Below are positions 17,995-27,198 of a stretch of 64,000 nt of DNA, piece by piece. The notes beneath the pieces are model-generated. The model ran no database searches. It saw nothing but the letters and a program-made list of their open reading frames with translations, and had not been told where the DNA came from. Positions within the stretch are counted from its first letter, which is position 1; each line of letters opens with the position of its first letter. Source of the stretch: Terrimesophilobacter sp044464485 (GTDB taxonomy: Bacteria > Actinomycetota > Actinomycetes > Actinomycetales > Microbacteriaceae); assembly GCA_044464485.1 (NCBI GenBank), contig JBIQLG010000012.1:1-64000 (forward strand), given 5' to 3'. A program made the translations under genes and the position numbers.

Positions 17995-19578
17995 CTACCG
18001 CCACGGCACCCGAGGCGTCCGGTGGAAGGGGATGCCCAACTTGTCGAGGTACGCCCCGAATGCGGCGACGCGCCCCGCGAACTCGTCGAAGTTCCGCATT
18101 CCTCGGGGCGACCACGCGATCTCGGCGATCGCGGCAATGCGCGGGAATGCCATCGTCATGAGGTCATCCAGGCTGGCGAGCGTTTCCGTCCACAGCGGCG
18201 CCTCAACCCCGAGGATGTCGGCCTCGCCTACGCCGGGAATAACTGCGGCGGGATCCCATGCGTACGCCTCCTCAAGACTCGTCGGCCCCTTCGCCCAGAC
18301 AAGGCCGAGAGGGTTGGACTCGTCGTATTTGATGTCGAGGTACGCGACATCCGCGGGTGCCATGATGAGCTTTCCTCCACCGTCGACGAACCGCCGAGAC
18401 AGTTCCGCAGCATCGCCTTCCGGTTCCGTGTAGCCCCAGTACTCGCCGATCGTACCCGTCGGCAGGTCAGGGCTCTTTCCCATCTCGTGCCAGCCGATCA
18501 CCGTCTTGCCGGTTCCCGCGGCAATTGCGGATGCCCGCACAATGAAGCGAAGGTAGTCTGCCACCGGCGTAGCGAGCGCCTCGTCTCCTCCGATGTGGAT
18601 CCACGGCCCCGGCGTGATTGCCGCGACCTGACCGAGCACATCGTCGAGGAACTCGTATGTGCGCTCGTTGTCGATGCACAGCGACGAGAATCCGACGTCG
18701 ATTCCCTCATACAGCTCGGGAGCGGCGCCATCGCACGTCAGTTCGGGGTAGGAGGCGAGGGCTGCGTTCGTGTGTCCCGGCAGGTCGATTTCGGGGACGA
18801 TCGTGATGAATCGCGCTTGTGCTCGGGCCACGATTTCGCGGTAGTCGTCCTGAGTGTAGAAGCCGCCACCTCCGCCGCCAACCTGTGTTGAGCCGCCGTG
18901 TTCGGTGAGCAGGGGCCAACCGTCGATTTCCAGCCGCCAGCCCTGGTCATCCGTGAGGTGCAGGTGCAGCACGTTGAGCTTCAGCAGGGCAATCGCGTCG
19001 AGGTAGTGCGTGACGTCGTCGACGGAGAAGAAATGCCGGGCGACATCGAGCATCGCTCCGCGGTAAGCGAAACGCGGGCGATCGGAGATCGTCGTCGCAG
19101 GGATCGCCCAGCCGGTGTCGGGATCCGCCGTGACCGGCACGAGCTGGCGCAGAGTCTGCACTCCCCAAAACAGCCCCGCAGGTTCGCTCGCCGTGATCCG
19201 GATGCCGTTCTCGGCGACGCGCAGGACGTACCCGCCATCCGGATGCCCGGGCTCGGTCGCGAGGACGATCGCGGGGTCTTCGATGATCGTCCCGTTCTCG
19301 GCGAGGACCAGTGGAAGTCCGGTGGCGTTTCGCAGCGCTCCGGCAAGGTAGTCGGCGACCGGCCGAGCCTCGTCGGTCGCCACGATCGCGGTGGACGGGG
19401 AGAGCGGGAATGACCCCGTCCCGTCGACGCGGGATACGGGGGCAGGTACCACAGTGCCGGATTGTTCTGCCACGGGGGCTCCGTTCGAGTTGATGATCGC
19501 GATAGCCGCGATGGCGACGATACCGATGACGGCGACTGCCACGATCGCGGCGGACGCCTCTCGAGGCCGTCGCGTCAT
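17995..19578 (-). CDS. Exported beta-N-acetylhexosaminidase (GH20), second copy
   Basis: This 527-residue paralogue of the adjacent gene has an uncleaved-looking N-terminal hydrophobic anchor (AAIVAVAVIGIVAIAAIAII) instead of a classical signal peptide, so it may stay membrane-attached. The catalytic motif WIHIGGDEA, the LHLHLTDDQGW strand and VPEIDLPGHTNAAL are intact. It is the upstream gene of the pair and has a GAGGGAGA ribosome site. Tandem duplication followed by a change in localisation or substrate range is the likely history. Confidence 0.93.
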   Translation of the reverse strand: MTRRPREASAAIVAVAVIGIVAIAAIAIINSNGAPVAEQSGTVVPAPVSRVDGTGSFPLSPSTAIVATDEARPVADYLAGALRNATGLPLVLAENGTIIEDPAIVLATEPGHPDGGYVLRVAENGIRITASEPAGLFWGVQTLRQLVPVTADPDTGWAIPATTISDRPRFAYRGAMLDVARHFFSVDDVTHYLDAIALLKLNVLHLHLTDDQGWRLEIDGWPLLTEHGGSTQVGGGGGGFYTQDDYREIVARAQARFITIVPEIDLPGHTNAALASYPELTCDGAAPELYEGIDVGFSSLCIDNERTYEFLDDVLGQVAAITPGPWIHIGGDEALATPVADYLRFIVRASAIAAGTGKTVIGWHEMGKSPDLPTGTIGEYWGYTEPEGDAAELSRRFVDGGGKLIMAPADVAYLDIKYDESNPLGLVWAKGPTSLEEAYAWDPAAVIPGVGEADILGVEAPLWTETLASLDDLMTMAFPRIAAIAEIAWSPRGMRNFDEFAGRVAAFGAYLDKLGIPFHRTPRVPWR

Positions 19579-19785
19579 GAGTCTCCCTCAGCGGCGAGAT
19601 CCCGAGTTTGCGAGGAGTCCTAACTAAATAGTTCCCCAATTCTGTCAGATACGGATTGTCTTGGCGAGGGTTTGCGAACAGGCGGGCCACCTCGGCCGTC
19701 CCGAATCCCTCGCGGCGGCGAAGAGGTACTGGGCTGAACACGGTGTCGACGTGCACCGCGTCCGCCATCAACGCACATCCAACGC
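19579..19785. other. Non-coding gap between GH20 gene and riboswitch
   Basis: No gene is supported here. The visible structure is AACTA-AA-TAGTT (19622-19633), a short inverted repeat about 45 bp upstream of the GH20 start on the minus strand, which might be part of its promoter or operator. Confidence 0.4.
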
Positions 19786-19791
19786 TAGACT
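19786..19791 (+). promoter_or_regulatory. -10 box TAGACT for the riboswitch-glyA-folD transcript
   Basis: TAGACT lies about 7 bases before the first paired bases of the ZTP aptamer, which fits a transcript beginning at the aptamer. No convincing -35 element is visible. Confidence 0.5.
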
Positions 19792-19797
19792 TTTCAC

Positions 19798-19868
19798 ATC
19801 GCAACTGGCGTTGGGTGGATGACCACCGGGGAGCGACAAGCAAGCGATTCGGCCGTACGCCTGGGCCG
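19798..19868 (+). promoter_or_regulatory. ZTP riboswitch (pfl motif) upstream of glyA-folD
   Basis: The conserved blocks of the pfl motif appear in order: AACTGGCG (19802-19809), a P2 stem GGTGG/CCACC (19814-19818 with 19823-19827), the block GGGGAGCGAC (19828-19837), and the 3' domain GCCGTACGCCTGGGC (19852-19866). The outer stem TCGC/GCGA closes P1. ZTP/ZMP riboswitches sense the purine intermediate that builds up when 10-formyl-THF is short and turn on folate and purine genes. glyA and folD are classic targets. I see no T-run before the GTG, so control is more likely at translation initiation than by a terminator. Confidence 0.92.
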
Positions 19869-19917
19869 GAACGGATACCGTAGAAACATCCGATGAGCTT
19901 GTAGAGGAGCCAGCCCC

Positions 19918-21204
19918 GTGTCCGATCGTCTCCCATCCACCTTCACTGATCCGCTGTCGAGCGTCGACCCGGAAATTGCCGCGGTATTGCAGCAGGAACT
20001 CGGCCGTCAACGCGACTACCTGGAAATGATCGCGAGCGAGAACTTCGTACCTCGCGCGGTGCTCGAATCTGCCGGTTCCGTACTCACCAACAAATACGCG
20101 GAAGGCTACCCCGGCCGTCGTTACTACGGCGGCTGCGAATTCGTCGACATCGCCGAACAACTCGCGATCGACCGGGCGAAAGCGCTCTTCGGTGCGGAAT
20201 ACGCGAACGTGCAGCCGCACTCCGGCGCCACCGCGAACGCCGCGGTGCTCTCCGCAATCGCCCAGCCCGGTGACACCATCCTGGGCCTCGAGCTTGCCCA
20301 CGGCGGCCACCTCACCCACGGCATGAAGCTGAACTTTTCGGGAAAGCTTTACAACGTTGCGAGCTACGGAGTCGATCCCGGCACGTTCCTCGTCGACATG
20401 GACGTCGTGCGCGACAAGGCACTGGAGCACAAGCCCAAAGTCATCATCGCCGGATGGTCCGCGTATCCGCGTCAGCTCGACTTCGCGGCGTTCCGCGCGA
20501 TAGCGGATGAAGTCGGGGCAAAACTGTGGGTCGACATGGCGCACTTCGCCGGCCTCGTGGCAACGGGACTGCACCCGAGTCCGATCCCGCACGCGGATGT
20601 CGTCTCATCCACCGTGCACAAAACGCTTGCCGGCCCGCGGTCCGGTTTGATCCTGAGTCGCGACCAGGAGCTCGCCAAAAAACTGAACTCCAATGTGTTT
20701 CCCGGCCAGCAGGGCGGTCCGCTCATGCACATCATCGCGGCGAAGGCCACGGCGTTTCTGCTCGCGGGCACTGACGAGTTCAAGGACCGTCAGGAGCGAA
20801 CGCTTCGCGGAGCGAAAATTCTTGCTGAGCGATTGACGGCAGACGATTCCAAGGCGCACGGCCTGGACGTGCTCACGGGCGGCACCGACGTGCATCTCGT
20901 GCTCGCCGACCTTCGCAATTCGAAGCTGGACGGCCAGCAGGCGGAGGACGTGCTGCACGAGGTTGCCATCACCGTGAACCGCAACTCCGTGCCGTTCGAT
21001 CCGAGGCCGCCGATGGTGACATCCGGATTGCGCATCGGAACGCCGGCGCTCGCCACGCGCGGTTTCGGCGACGAAGAGTTTACGGAAGTCTCCGATGTGA
21101 TTGCGGCGGCGCTGCAACCGAACCCCGATATCGCGGCGTTGCGTGAACGCGTCGCAAAGCTTACCGAGGCGTTTCCGCTCTACCCCGGACTCGAGTCGTG
21201 GTAA
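19918..21204 (+). CDS. glyA: Serine hydroxymethyltransferase
   Basis: The PLP enzyme converts serine and THF to glycine and 5,10-methylene-THF. The cofactor lysine motif STVHKTLAGPRSG (about residue 230) and the N-terminal IASENFVPRAVLESAGS are present; 428 residues is normal. The GTG start follows GAGGAG by 8 bases. Expression should be raised by ZTP through the upstream riboswitch. folD overlaps its 3' end by 7 bp, giving a coupled one-carbon operon. Confidence 0.97.
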   Translation: MSDRLPSTFTDPLSSVDPEIAAVLQQELGRQRDYLEMIASENFVPRAVLESAGSVLTNKYAEGYPGRRYYGGCEFVDIAEQLAIDRAKALFGAEYANVQPHSGATANAAVLSAIAQPGDTILGLELAHGGHLTHGMKLNFSGKLYNVASYGVDPGTFLVDMDVVRDKALEHKPKVIIAGWSAYPRQLDFAAFRAIADEVGAKLWVDMAHFAGLVATGLHPSPIPHADVVSSTVHKTLAGPRSGLILSRDQELAKKLNSNVFPGQQGGPLMHIIAAKATAFLLAGTDEFKDRQERTLRGAKILAERLTADDSKAHGLDVLTGGTDVHLVLADLRNSKLDGQQAEDVLHEVAITVNRNSVPFDPRPPMVTSGLRIGTPALATRGFGDEEFTEVSDVIAAALQPNPDIAALRERVAKLTEAFPLYPGLESW

Positions 21205-22088
21205 GTGCTCGCGCGCAGGTGCTGGATGGTCGCGCCACGGCAAGGAGCATCAAAGCTGAGCTGAGGGAGCGCGTGTCCGCCCTGCGGGCATCCGGCGTCA
21301 CTCCCGGACTCGGCACCGTGCTCGTGGGCGACGATCCCGGCTCGAAATGGTATGTCGAAGGCAAACACAAGGATTGCGCCGACGTAGGGTTGGCATCCGT
21401 ACGAAGAGATCTGCCAGCGACCGCAACGCAGGCCGAGGTTGAGCGGGCGATCGACGAGTTGAACCGCGATCCCGGCACGACGGGCTACATTGTGCAGCTA
21501 CCCCTACCCGCGCACATCGACACGAACGCGGTGCTGGAACGAGTCGATCCGCGGAAGGATGCCGACGGGCTGCATCCCATGAATCTGGGGCGATTGCTGC
21601 TGGGTGCGCACGTGCCGATTTCGTCGCCCCTCCCGTGCACACCGCTCGGCATTGTCGAGCTCGTCGAACGGTACGGGATGAGCTGGCAGGGGAAAGACGT
21701 CGTGGTGGTCGGTCGCGGCGTCACGGTGGGTCGAACGATCGGCCCGTTGCTCACGCGACGTCAGTACAACGCGACGGTGACACTGACGCACACGGGAACC
21801 GTGGACCTCGCCGATCATCTTCGACGTGCCGACGTCATCGTGGCGGCTGCGGGGGTGGCCGGAATTGTCACGGCTGACTCGGTAAAACCAGGGGCGATCG
21901 TGCTGGATGTCGGTGTCAGCCGCGTCGCTGAGGGTGGGCAGAGTCGTGTCGTCGGCGACGTCGCCGCAGATGTTGCCGGAGTTGCCGGGTGGATTTCACC
22001 CAACCCTGGCGGCGTCGGACCCATGACCCGCGTCATGCTCATCAGCAACGTGGTCGAGTTAGCTGAGCGGGGCTATTCCCCGACGTAA
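21198..22088 (+). CDS. folD: Methylene-THF dehydrogenase/methenyl-THF cyclohydrolase
   Basis: The bifunctional enzyme converts 5,10-methylene-THF to 10-formyl-THF with NADP. Visible motifs are VGDDPGSKWYVEGKHKDC with the catalytic Tyr/Lys, the KDADGLHPMNLG substrate loop, and the nucleotide loop VVGRGVTVGR near residue 175. The length of 296 residues fits. Its GTG start lies inside the end of glyA, so both share the ZTP-controlled message. The 3' end overlaps the convergent lipoprotein gene by 16 bp. Confidence 0.96.
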   Translation: MVSARAQVLDGRATARSIKAELRERVSALRASGVTPGLGTVLVGDDPGSKWYVEGKHKDCADVGLASVRRDLPATATQAEVERAIDELNRDPGTTGYIVQLPLPAHIDTNAVLERVDPRKDADGLHPMNLGRLLLGAHVPISSPLPCTPLGIVELVERYGMSWQGKDVVVVGRGVTVGRTIGPLLTRRQYNATVTLTHTGTVDLADHLRRADVIVAAAGVAGIVTADSVKPGAIVLDVGVSRVAEGGQSRVVGDVAADVAGVAGWISPNPGGVGPMTRVMLISNVVELAERGYSPT

Positions 22089-22843
22089 CCGATCTTGCAG
22101 GAGATTCCGTCTCCGGCACCGTTCGGCGACCAGCCCGGCAGATCCGCAATGCCGTTCTTCATCCCGACTTCGCTGAGCACCACTTTGCACGCTTCGATGG
22201 TTGCTCCAGAGGAGGGTGCGACGAAAAAGCCGTACCTTCCGTACTTCCATTGCGTCAGGTCCGCAGCGCCATTGGGGTTCTCAAAGTCCGCAATACCCGT
22301 CACCGTTCCCGACTTCGCCCAGGAGAACCCGTTGAAACAGGTGACGCCGTCGGGGTCGGGTGATATTCCGTGCCCGATAGCGGCCTGCGCGTAGTAGGGG
22401 CTGCCGAAAATCAAGTCGATGGGTGTCGCGAACGTGAGGTCGGGCGTAGTGGACGCGATGGAAATTCGCATGAGCGAACTACCGTTTTCCCGCAGGTAGT
22501 CTTCCGTGATGGGCTGGGAACCTGAGCCGGCACCGCATACGTCGATGAGCTTGCTGCGCAGCTCTTTCGCTTCGGGACTGGTGCTCGCGACGGGCGCGTG
22601 ACCCGCCATGGAGATTCCGATCGTGCGGCCATCTGCGGCCCTGACGTTTGCGGTGATGGTGAAGAGGATGTCCGCGTTCGGGTCCGCGCTCGGTTCGATG
22701 CTCGGTTCGACGCTCGGTTCCGTCGTAGGCTGAGCAGTTTCTTCGGGTTGCGTTGCCTCACCCCCCGCGCACCCGCTCACGGCGGACAGCACGACGACGG
22801 CCGCGATGGACAATCCAGCGAGCCTCAACTTTTGGCCCCCCAT
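22073..22843 (-). CDS. Lipoprotein of unknown function
   Basis: A lipobox (SAVSGCAG, Cys near 25) follows a short signal peptide. A Pro/Glu/Ser spacer with repeated EPS units (residues about 35-53) leads to a soluble domain containing four cysteines spread over the C-terminal 150 residues (VCGAG, VTCFNG, EACKV, ISCKIG), which could form two disulfides. I do not recognise the family. It overlaps the end of folD tail to tail and has a GGGAG ribosome site. Confidence 0.75.
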   Translation of the reverse strand: MGGQKLRLAGLSIAAVVVLSAVSGCAGGEATQPEETAQPTTEPSVEPSIEPSADPNADILFTITANVRAADGRTIGISMAGHAPVASTSPEAKELRSKLIDVCGAGSGSQPITEDYLRENGSSLMRISIASTTPDLTFATPIDLIFGSPYYAQAAIGHGISPDPDGVTCFNGFSWAKSGTVTGIADFENPNGAADLTQWKYGRYGFFVAPSSGATIEACKVVLSEVGMKNGIADLPGWSPNGAGDGISCKIGYVGE

Positions 22844-22883
22844 TTACTCAGCTCCCTTTTGGCGTCAACCGCTTCTGAGTGAA

Positions 22884-24044
22884 TTACGCGTCCCGTTGGG
22901 CACCAACGGATGCAGACACGCCAAAGATATCAGGTTGGCCATACGCGTGTTCCGCGAAGGCACCATCGATAGCAACTCGTAATAGGGACTCGCGCTCGCG
23001 CGGAATAAGTGCGATGGCGCACCCTCCGAAACCGCCGCCGGTCATGCGAGCGCCAAGCGCTCCGTGATCGCGTGCGGTTTCGACGGCGAGATCAAGCGCG
23101 GGCGTCGAAACCTCGAAATCATCCCTCAGCGATCGGTGCGATGCGTCGAGCAATGGCCCTATTTCGGCAGCACCCACATCCCTCAACATCCGTACCGTTT
23201 CCACCACACGCGCGTTTTCCGTGACCACATGACGCACACGTCGGAATGTCGTGTCGTTGAGCAGCTCGCGTGCCCGTTCAAAATCCGCCTCGGTGAGTTC
23301 ACGCAGCGAGGCGACGCCGAGTGCCGCCGCCGCGCGCTCGCAGGATGCACGGCGATCCGCGTATCCGTTCGTGGCGTTCTGGTGGCCGGCCCCCGTGTCG
23401 ATGACGACGATGGCGAGTCCGTCCCGCTCGAGGTGAAGATCAACGAGCGACGTGCGCATGGTCAGGCAGTCCAGCAGAACTGCCCGGCCGGGTTCTCCGA
23501 ACATCGATGCTGTCTGGTCCATGATGCCGGTAGGTGCGCCGACCGCGGTGTTTTCGGCGCGCTGGCCCGCACGCGCGAGAGCGGCCTTGTCGAGACTCAA
23601 TTCCCAGACGTCGTTGAGCGCGATCGCGACGGCGCATTCGATCGCGGCCGACGATGACAGACCGGCTCCGACCGGAACATCTGAGTCGAGCATGATGTCA
23701 ACGCCCGGCAGTTCGGTAGGGCGGCCGTCAGCGGGTCCGAGGGCCCATGCGACGCCAAGCGGGTAGGCAGACCAGCCGTTCAACGCGCCGGGGGATAGCT
23801 CGTCCAGCGACATCGTGACGAGCTCGTCGGCGAAGGTGCTCGCGATGCGAACAATGTGATCGTCGCGCTTTCTTACCGCGGCGAAGGTGCGTCGCTCGAT
23901 CGCAAACGGAAGCACGAAACCGTTGTTGTAGTCGGTGTGCTCTCCGATAAGGTTTACCCGGCCGGGCGCGGACCAGATGCCGTCTGCTTGGGTGCCGAAC
24001 ACTTCGCGAAATGCCGCGGAGACATCGGCGAGCACCTCGCTCAT
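22884..24044 (-). CDS. galK: Galactokinase
   Basis: The GHMP kinase phosphorylates alpha-D-galactose at C1. Signature motifs are PGRVNLIGEHTDYNNG near residue 25, the ATP loop VPVGAGLSSSAAIECA near 115, and GGGFGGCAIALIP near the C-terminus. The ATG at 24044 overlaps the galT stop (ATGA), so galT-galK are coupled. The length of 386 residues is typical. Confidence 0.96.
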   Translation of the reverse strand: MSEVLADVSAAFREVFGTQADGIWSAPGRVNLIGEHTDYNNGFVLPFAIERRTFAAVRKRDDHIVRIASTFADELVTMSLDELSPGALNGWSAYPLGVAWALGPADGRPTELPGVDIMLDSDVPVGAGLSSSAAIECAVAIALNDVWELSLDKAALARAGQRAENTAVGAPTGIMDQTASMFGEPGRAVLLDCLTMRTSLVDLHLERDGLAIVVIDTGAGHQNATNGYADRRASCERAAAALGVASLRELTEADFERARELLNDTTFRRVRHVVTENARVVETVRMLRDVGAAEIGPLLDASHRSLRDDFEVSTPALDLAVETARDHGALGARMTGGGFGGCAIALIPRERESLLRVAIDGAFAEHAYGQPDIFGVSASVGAQRDA

Positions 24045-25177
24045 GACACCACGCCGTCCGCGCGCTCGATTCCCTGCCGCACCAGTTCTGCCGTGCGCTC
24101 GGGCAGAACGTCGCTCACCCAGGCCCCCATTGCTGACTCGGAGCCGGCGAGAAACTTGAGTTTGTCGACGGCCCGTCGGGGCGACGTGAGTTGGAGCATG
24201 AGACGGATGTCCTCGCGGTGCGCGGCGCGGCCCGCGTTCTCCGTCGGTGCTTGATGCCATGCCGCTATGTACGGGGTAGGAGTGTCATACAGGGAATCAA
24301 TTCCGCGAAGCAATCGACGGAGCAGCACGGCGAGCTCGTCGCGTTCCTCCGTCGTCGTCGCGGCAAGATCGGGCACCTGACGATGCGGCAGCATGTGCAC
24401 TTCGATCGGCCAACGGGCCGCAAAGGGCACGAAGGCGCTCCAGTGTTCGCCGCGGAGCACCACGCGCTCCGCGGCGAGTTCGCGCTCGAGGATGCTCGCG
24501 AAGAGATCCGGCAGGGCCTCGACCGCGGCGATGAGGCGCCGGGTGCGGGGAGTGACGTAGGGGTATGCGTATATCTGACCGTGCGGATGGTGCAGCGTCA
24601 CCCCGATGGCTTCGCCACGGTTCTCGAACGGAAAAACCTGTCGAACACCCGGCAGTGCAGAAAGTGCGGCCGTGCGATCGGCGAGCGCTTCGATGATCGT
24701 GCGCGCGCGGGAAACAGTCTGACTGCCGAAGGAGCCGTTCGGGTCAGGGCTGAAGGAAACGACCTCGCAGCGGCCGATGGCGGGGAGCGAGCGTTCAAAG
24801 CCGAACCCGTCGACATCCGCACTGGCGTGGGCGCCCGCAAGCTCCGGGCCAAACGACGGAGAACGGTTCTCGAATACCGCGACATCGTAATTGCCTGGTA
24901 TTTCGGAGGGATTCGCCTCGGTTGCCGGCGCTAGCGGATCATGATCGGCCGGAGGCAGAAACACCCGGTTTTGCCGTGCCGCCGCCATCGAAATCCATTC
25001 GCCGGTGAGCACATCCTGACGCATGGTGGCGGTCGGCGGCCGCTCCTGAAGGTGGGGGCCGCCGACTATCCGAGAGTCGACGGGGCGGTCCGGGCCGAGA
25101 GTCGAATCCGCGTCATCGAAATAAATGAGTTGGCGGCCATCCGCGAGAGTGGTTTCATACCGTTTTATCGACGACAT
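24041..25177 (-). CDS. galT: Galactose-1-phosphate uridylyltransferase
   Basis: The enzyme exchanges UDP between glucose and galactose in the Leloir pathway. The active-site histidine motif HHPHGQIYAYP (about residue 180) and the second HIT-like motif IEVHMLPHRQ are present. I chose the ATG at 25177 because the product then begins as usual for the family; the frame is open to 25327 but that would run into galM. Only 28 bp separate it from the divergent galM. No galE is seen in this window. Confidence 0.95.
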   Translation of the reverse strand: MSSIKRYETTLADGRQLIYFDDADSTLGPDRPVDSRIVGGPHLQERPPTATMRQDVLTGEWISMAAARQNRVFLPPADHDPLAPATEANPSEIPGNYDVAVFENRSPSFGPELAGAHASADVDGFGFERSLPAIGRCEVVSFSPDPNGSFGSQTVSRARTIIEALADRTAALSALPGVRQVFPFENRGEAIGVTLHHPHGQIYAYPYVTPRTRRLIAAVEALPDLFASILERELAAERVVLRGEHWSAFVPFAARWPIEVHMLPHRQVPDLAATTTEERDELAVLLRRLLRGIDSLYDTPTPYIAAWHQAPTENAGRAAHREDIRLMLQLTSPRRAVDKLKFLAGSESAMGAWVSDVLPERTAELVRQGIERADGVVS

Positions 25178-25192
25178 CGTTCTCTCTGCACC

Positions 25193-25198
25193 TAGGCT
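25193..25198 (+). promoter_or_regulatory. -10 box TAGGCT for galM, leaderless start inferred
   Basis: TAGGCT is followed by seven bases and the ATG of galM. The 28-bp gap to galT leaves no room for a leader with a ribosome site. Confidence 0.6.
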
Positions 25199-25205
25199 GA
25201 ATATT

Positions 25206-26150
25206 ATGCGCGCACCCACCGGTGAACAGTTCTCGCTTGCCCTCGAGAGTGGTTCGTCGCGATCTCGAGCAATCATAACGGAGGTTGCGGCGAGCCTTCG
25301 CGTGCTGGAAGTGGAGGGTGTCGACATCGTCGATTCCTACCCGGAAGACCGCCAGCCGCCGTACGCGTCCGGCGCAGTGCTCGCACCGTGGCCCAACCGC
25401 ATTCGCGATGGCGCGTGGGTGCACAACGGCGAATCATTCCAGCTGGACATCACGGATGTCGCGCACCACTGTGCGATCCACGGCCTCCTGCGCACTCGGC
25501 CATACCGCGTAGTGGACAGGGCCGCGCACTGCATCACGCTCGCTGCGACGATTTTCGCGCAGCACGGTTACCCCTTCGTCGTCGACACCACCGTCCGCTA
25601 CGAGCTCACCGCCGACGGAATCGAGGTGACGCACGGGTTCACCAACGCATCTGCCGTGCCCGCGCCCGTCGCGGCGGGTGCGCATCCGTTCGTGCGGGTG
25701 GGTGCCCTACCCATCGAAGAATTGACGCTCTACCTGGCGTCTGAAACCAGGTACGTCGTGGATTCTCAACTCATCCCGGTCGACGAAGTTTCCGTCGAAG
25801 GCACCGAGTTCGACCTGCGTGCGGGACAAACCGTGGGCACGCTCGACCTTGATACGGCGTTCGGCCGCGTGACGCGCGGAGAGGATCGGCTCGCGCGGCA
25901 TCGACTCGTGGCACCGGATGGCTCCTTCACGGAAGTGTGGCAGGGGCAGGGGTTCGACTTCGTTCAAGCGTTCACTCCGCACACGTTTCCGCGGCCGCGT
26001 CCGGATGCTGCAGGTGCGCTCGGCCAGGCCGTAGCCATCGAACCGATGACCGCCCCGCCGGATGCGTTCAACAGCGGCATCGGAGTGCGTTGGCTGGACC
26101 CGGGCGAGCAGTGGTCGGGAAGCTGGGGGATTCGCTATGGTCGCGGGTGA
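25206..26150 (+). CDS. galM: Aldose 1-epimerase (galactose mutarotase family)
   Basis: The 314-residue beta-sandwich protein interconverts anomers of galactose and glucose. The catalytic histidine lies in HHCAIHGLL (about residue 85) and the general base glutamate in VAIEPMTAPPDAFN near 285. It diverges from galT-galK, supplying alpha-galactose to GalK. Its last 14 bases overlap the start of the next gene, which suggests translational coupling to a metal transporter with no obvious metabolic link. Confidence 0.92.
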   Translation: MRAPTGEQFSLALESGSSRSRAIITEVAASLRVLEVEGVDIVDSYPEDRQPPYASGAVLAPWPNRIRDGAWVHNGESFQLDITDVAHHCAIHGLLRTRPYRVVDRAAHCITLAATIFAQHGYPFVVDTTVRYELTADGIEVTHGFTNASAVPAPVAAGAHPFVRVGALPIEELTLYLASETRYVVDSQLIPVDEVSVEGTEFDLRAGQTVGTLDLDTAFGRVTRGEDRLARHRLVAPDGSFTEVWQGQGFDFVQAFTPHTFPRPRPDAAGALGQAVAIEPMTAPPDAFNSGIGVRWLDPGEQWSGSWGIRYGRG

Positions 26151-27198
26151 ACCGACGCGCGCAGAGGCGCGTCGCTGGCGCAAGTATCTTGCGAACGAGC
26201 GCGCGGAATCGGCGACATACCGTGATCTCGCGTCCCGCCGCTCGGGTGAAGAGCGAGAGATTCTGCTCGCCCTCGCCGAAGCGGAGAAGCGCCATGAAGC
26301 TCACTGGCTTGCCTTGCTCGGGGACCATCAGGGCGACCCGCTGAAGGGCGACCTTCGCACCAGGATTCTGGGCTGGTTCGCCCGTCGGTTCGGCTCGGTT
26401 TTCGTGCTCGCTCTCGCCCAGCGTGTGGAAGCCCGATCACCCTACCAACTTGATGAGGACGCGACGCGATCGATGGCGGCGGACGAACGCATCCACGAGG
26501 AAGTGGTGCGCGGGCTCGCGGCCCGCGGCAGGGCGAGGATCTCGGGGACCTTCCGCGCCGCGGTATTCGGTGCAAATGACGGAGTCGTGAGCAATTTCGC
26601 ACTCGTGCTGGGCATCGGGGCGACGGGAGTGCCGACGCAGTTCGTCATTCTCGCGGGAATTGCCGGGTTGCTTGCCGGAGCGCTCTCCATGGCCGCGGGA
26701 GAGTTCGTCTCGGTGAGTTCGCAGCGGGAGCTCCTGGAATCGAGTTCGCCGAGTCCGCATCGGAGCTCGGCACTCCCCGACCTCGACGTGAACGCGAACG
26801 AGCTCGCGCTCGTCTATCGCGCGCGGGGCCTTTCCGAACAGGATGCCGATGCGAAAGCCGCGGAGGTTTTGCGCGACCATGCCACGGATTCCCCGGACGT
26901 TTCATCAGATTTCAGCGAGATAGGTTCCGCCAGGGGAGCGGCCCTTTCCAGCTTCGTGTTCTTCTCCGTCGGCGCCCTCGTCCCCGTGCTTCCCTACCTT
27001 TTCGGAGCAAGCGGGTACTTTGCCATCGTCATCGCGGCAGTGGCCGTCGGCGCAGTACTGCTGGCCACGGGCGCAGTGGTCGGGCTCGTGTCGGGCGCTT
27101 CACCGTGGCGCAGGGCGCTGCGTCAATTGCTCATCGGCTTTGGCGCGGCGGCGGTCACTTACCTGCTCGGCTCGCTCGTCGCACTCTGGACGGCCTGA
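26137..27198 (+). CDS. CCC1/VIT1-type iron/manganese transporter with N-terminal ferritin-like domain
   Basis: Residues about 8-145 form helices rich in paired acidic and histidine residues (YLANERAESATYRDLA, ALAEAEKRHEAHWLAL, ADERIHEEVVRGLAARG), resembling a rubrerythrin/ferritin-like metal-binding domain. The C-terminal half has five predicted membrane helices with the VIT1 motif VFGANDGVVSNFALVLGI and SMAAGEFVSVSSQRE. Relatives export Fe2+ or Mn2+ from the cytosol. It starts inside galM and its 3' end overlaps the convergent antiporter gene by 40 bp. The true ion is not inferable. Confidence 0.88.
   Translation: MVAGEPTRAEARRWRKYLANERAESATYRDLASRRSGEEREILLALAEAEKRHEAHWLALLGDHQGDPLKGDLRTRILGWFARRFGSVFVLALAQRVEARSPYQLDEDATRSMAADERIHEEVVRGLAARGRARISGTFRAAVFGANDGVVSNFALVLGIGATGVPTQFVILAGIAGLLAGALSMAAGEFVSVSSQRELLESSSPSPHRSSALPDLDVNANELALVYRARGLSEQDADAKAAEVLRDHATDSPDVSSDFSEIGSARGAALSSFVFFSVGALVPVLPYLFGASGYFAIVIAAVAVGAVLLATGAVVGLVSGASPWRRALRQLLIGFGAAAVTYLLGSLVALWTA

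Noticed and set aside
16610..18433. 607-codon plus-strand open frame across the two GH20 genes
   Set aside because: It spans two intact hexosaminidases and their promoter gap on the other strand; a shadow frame.
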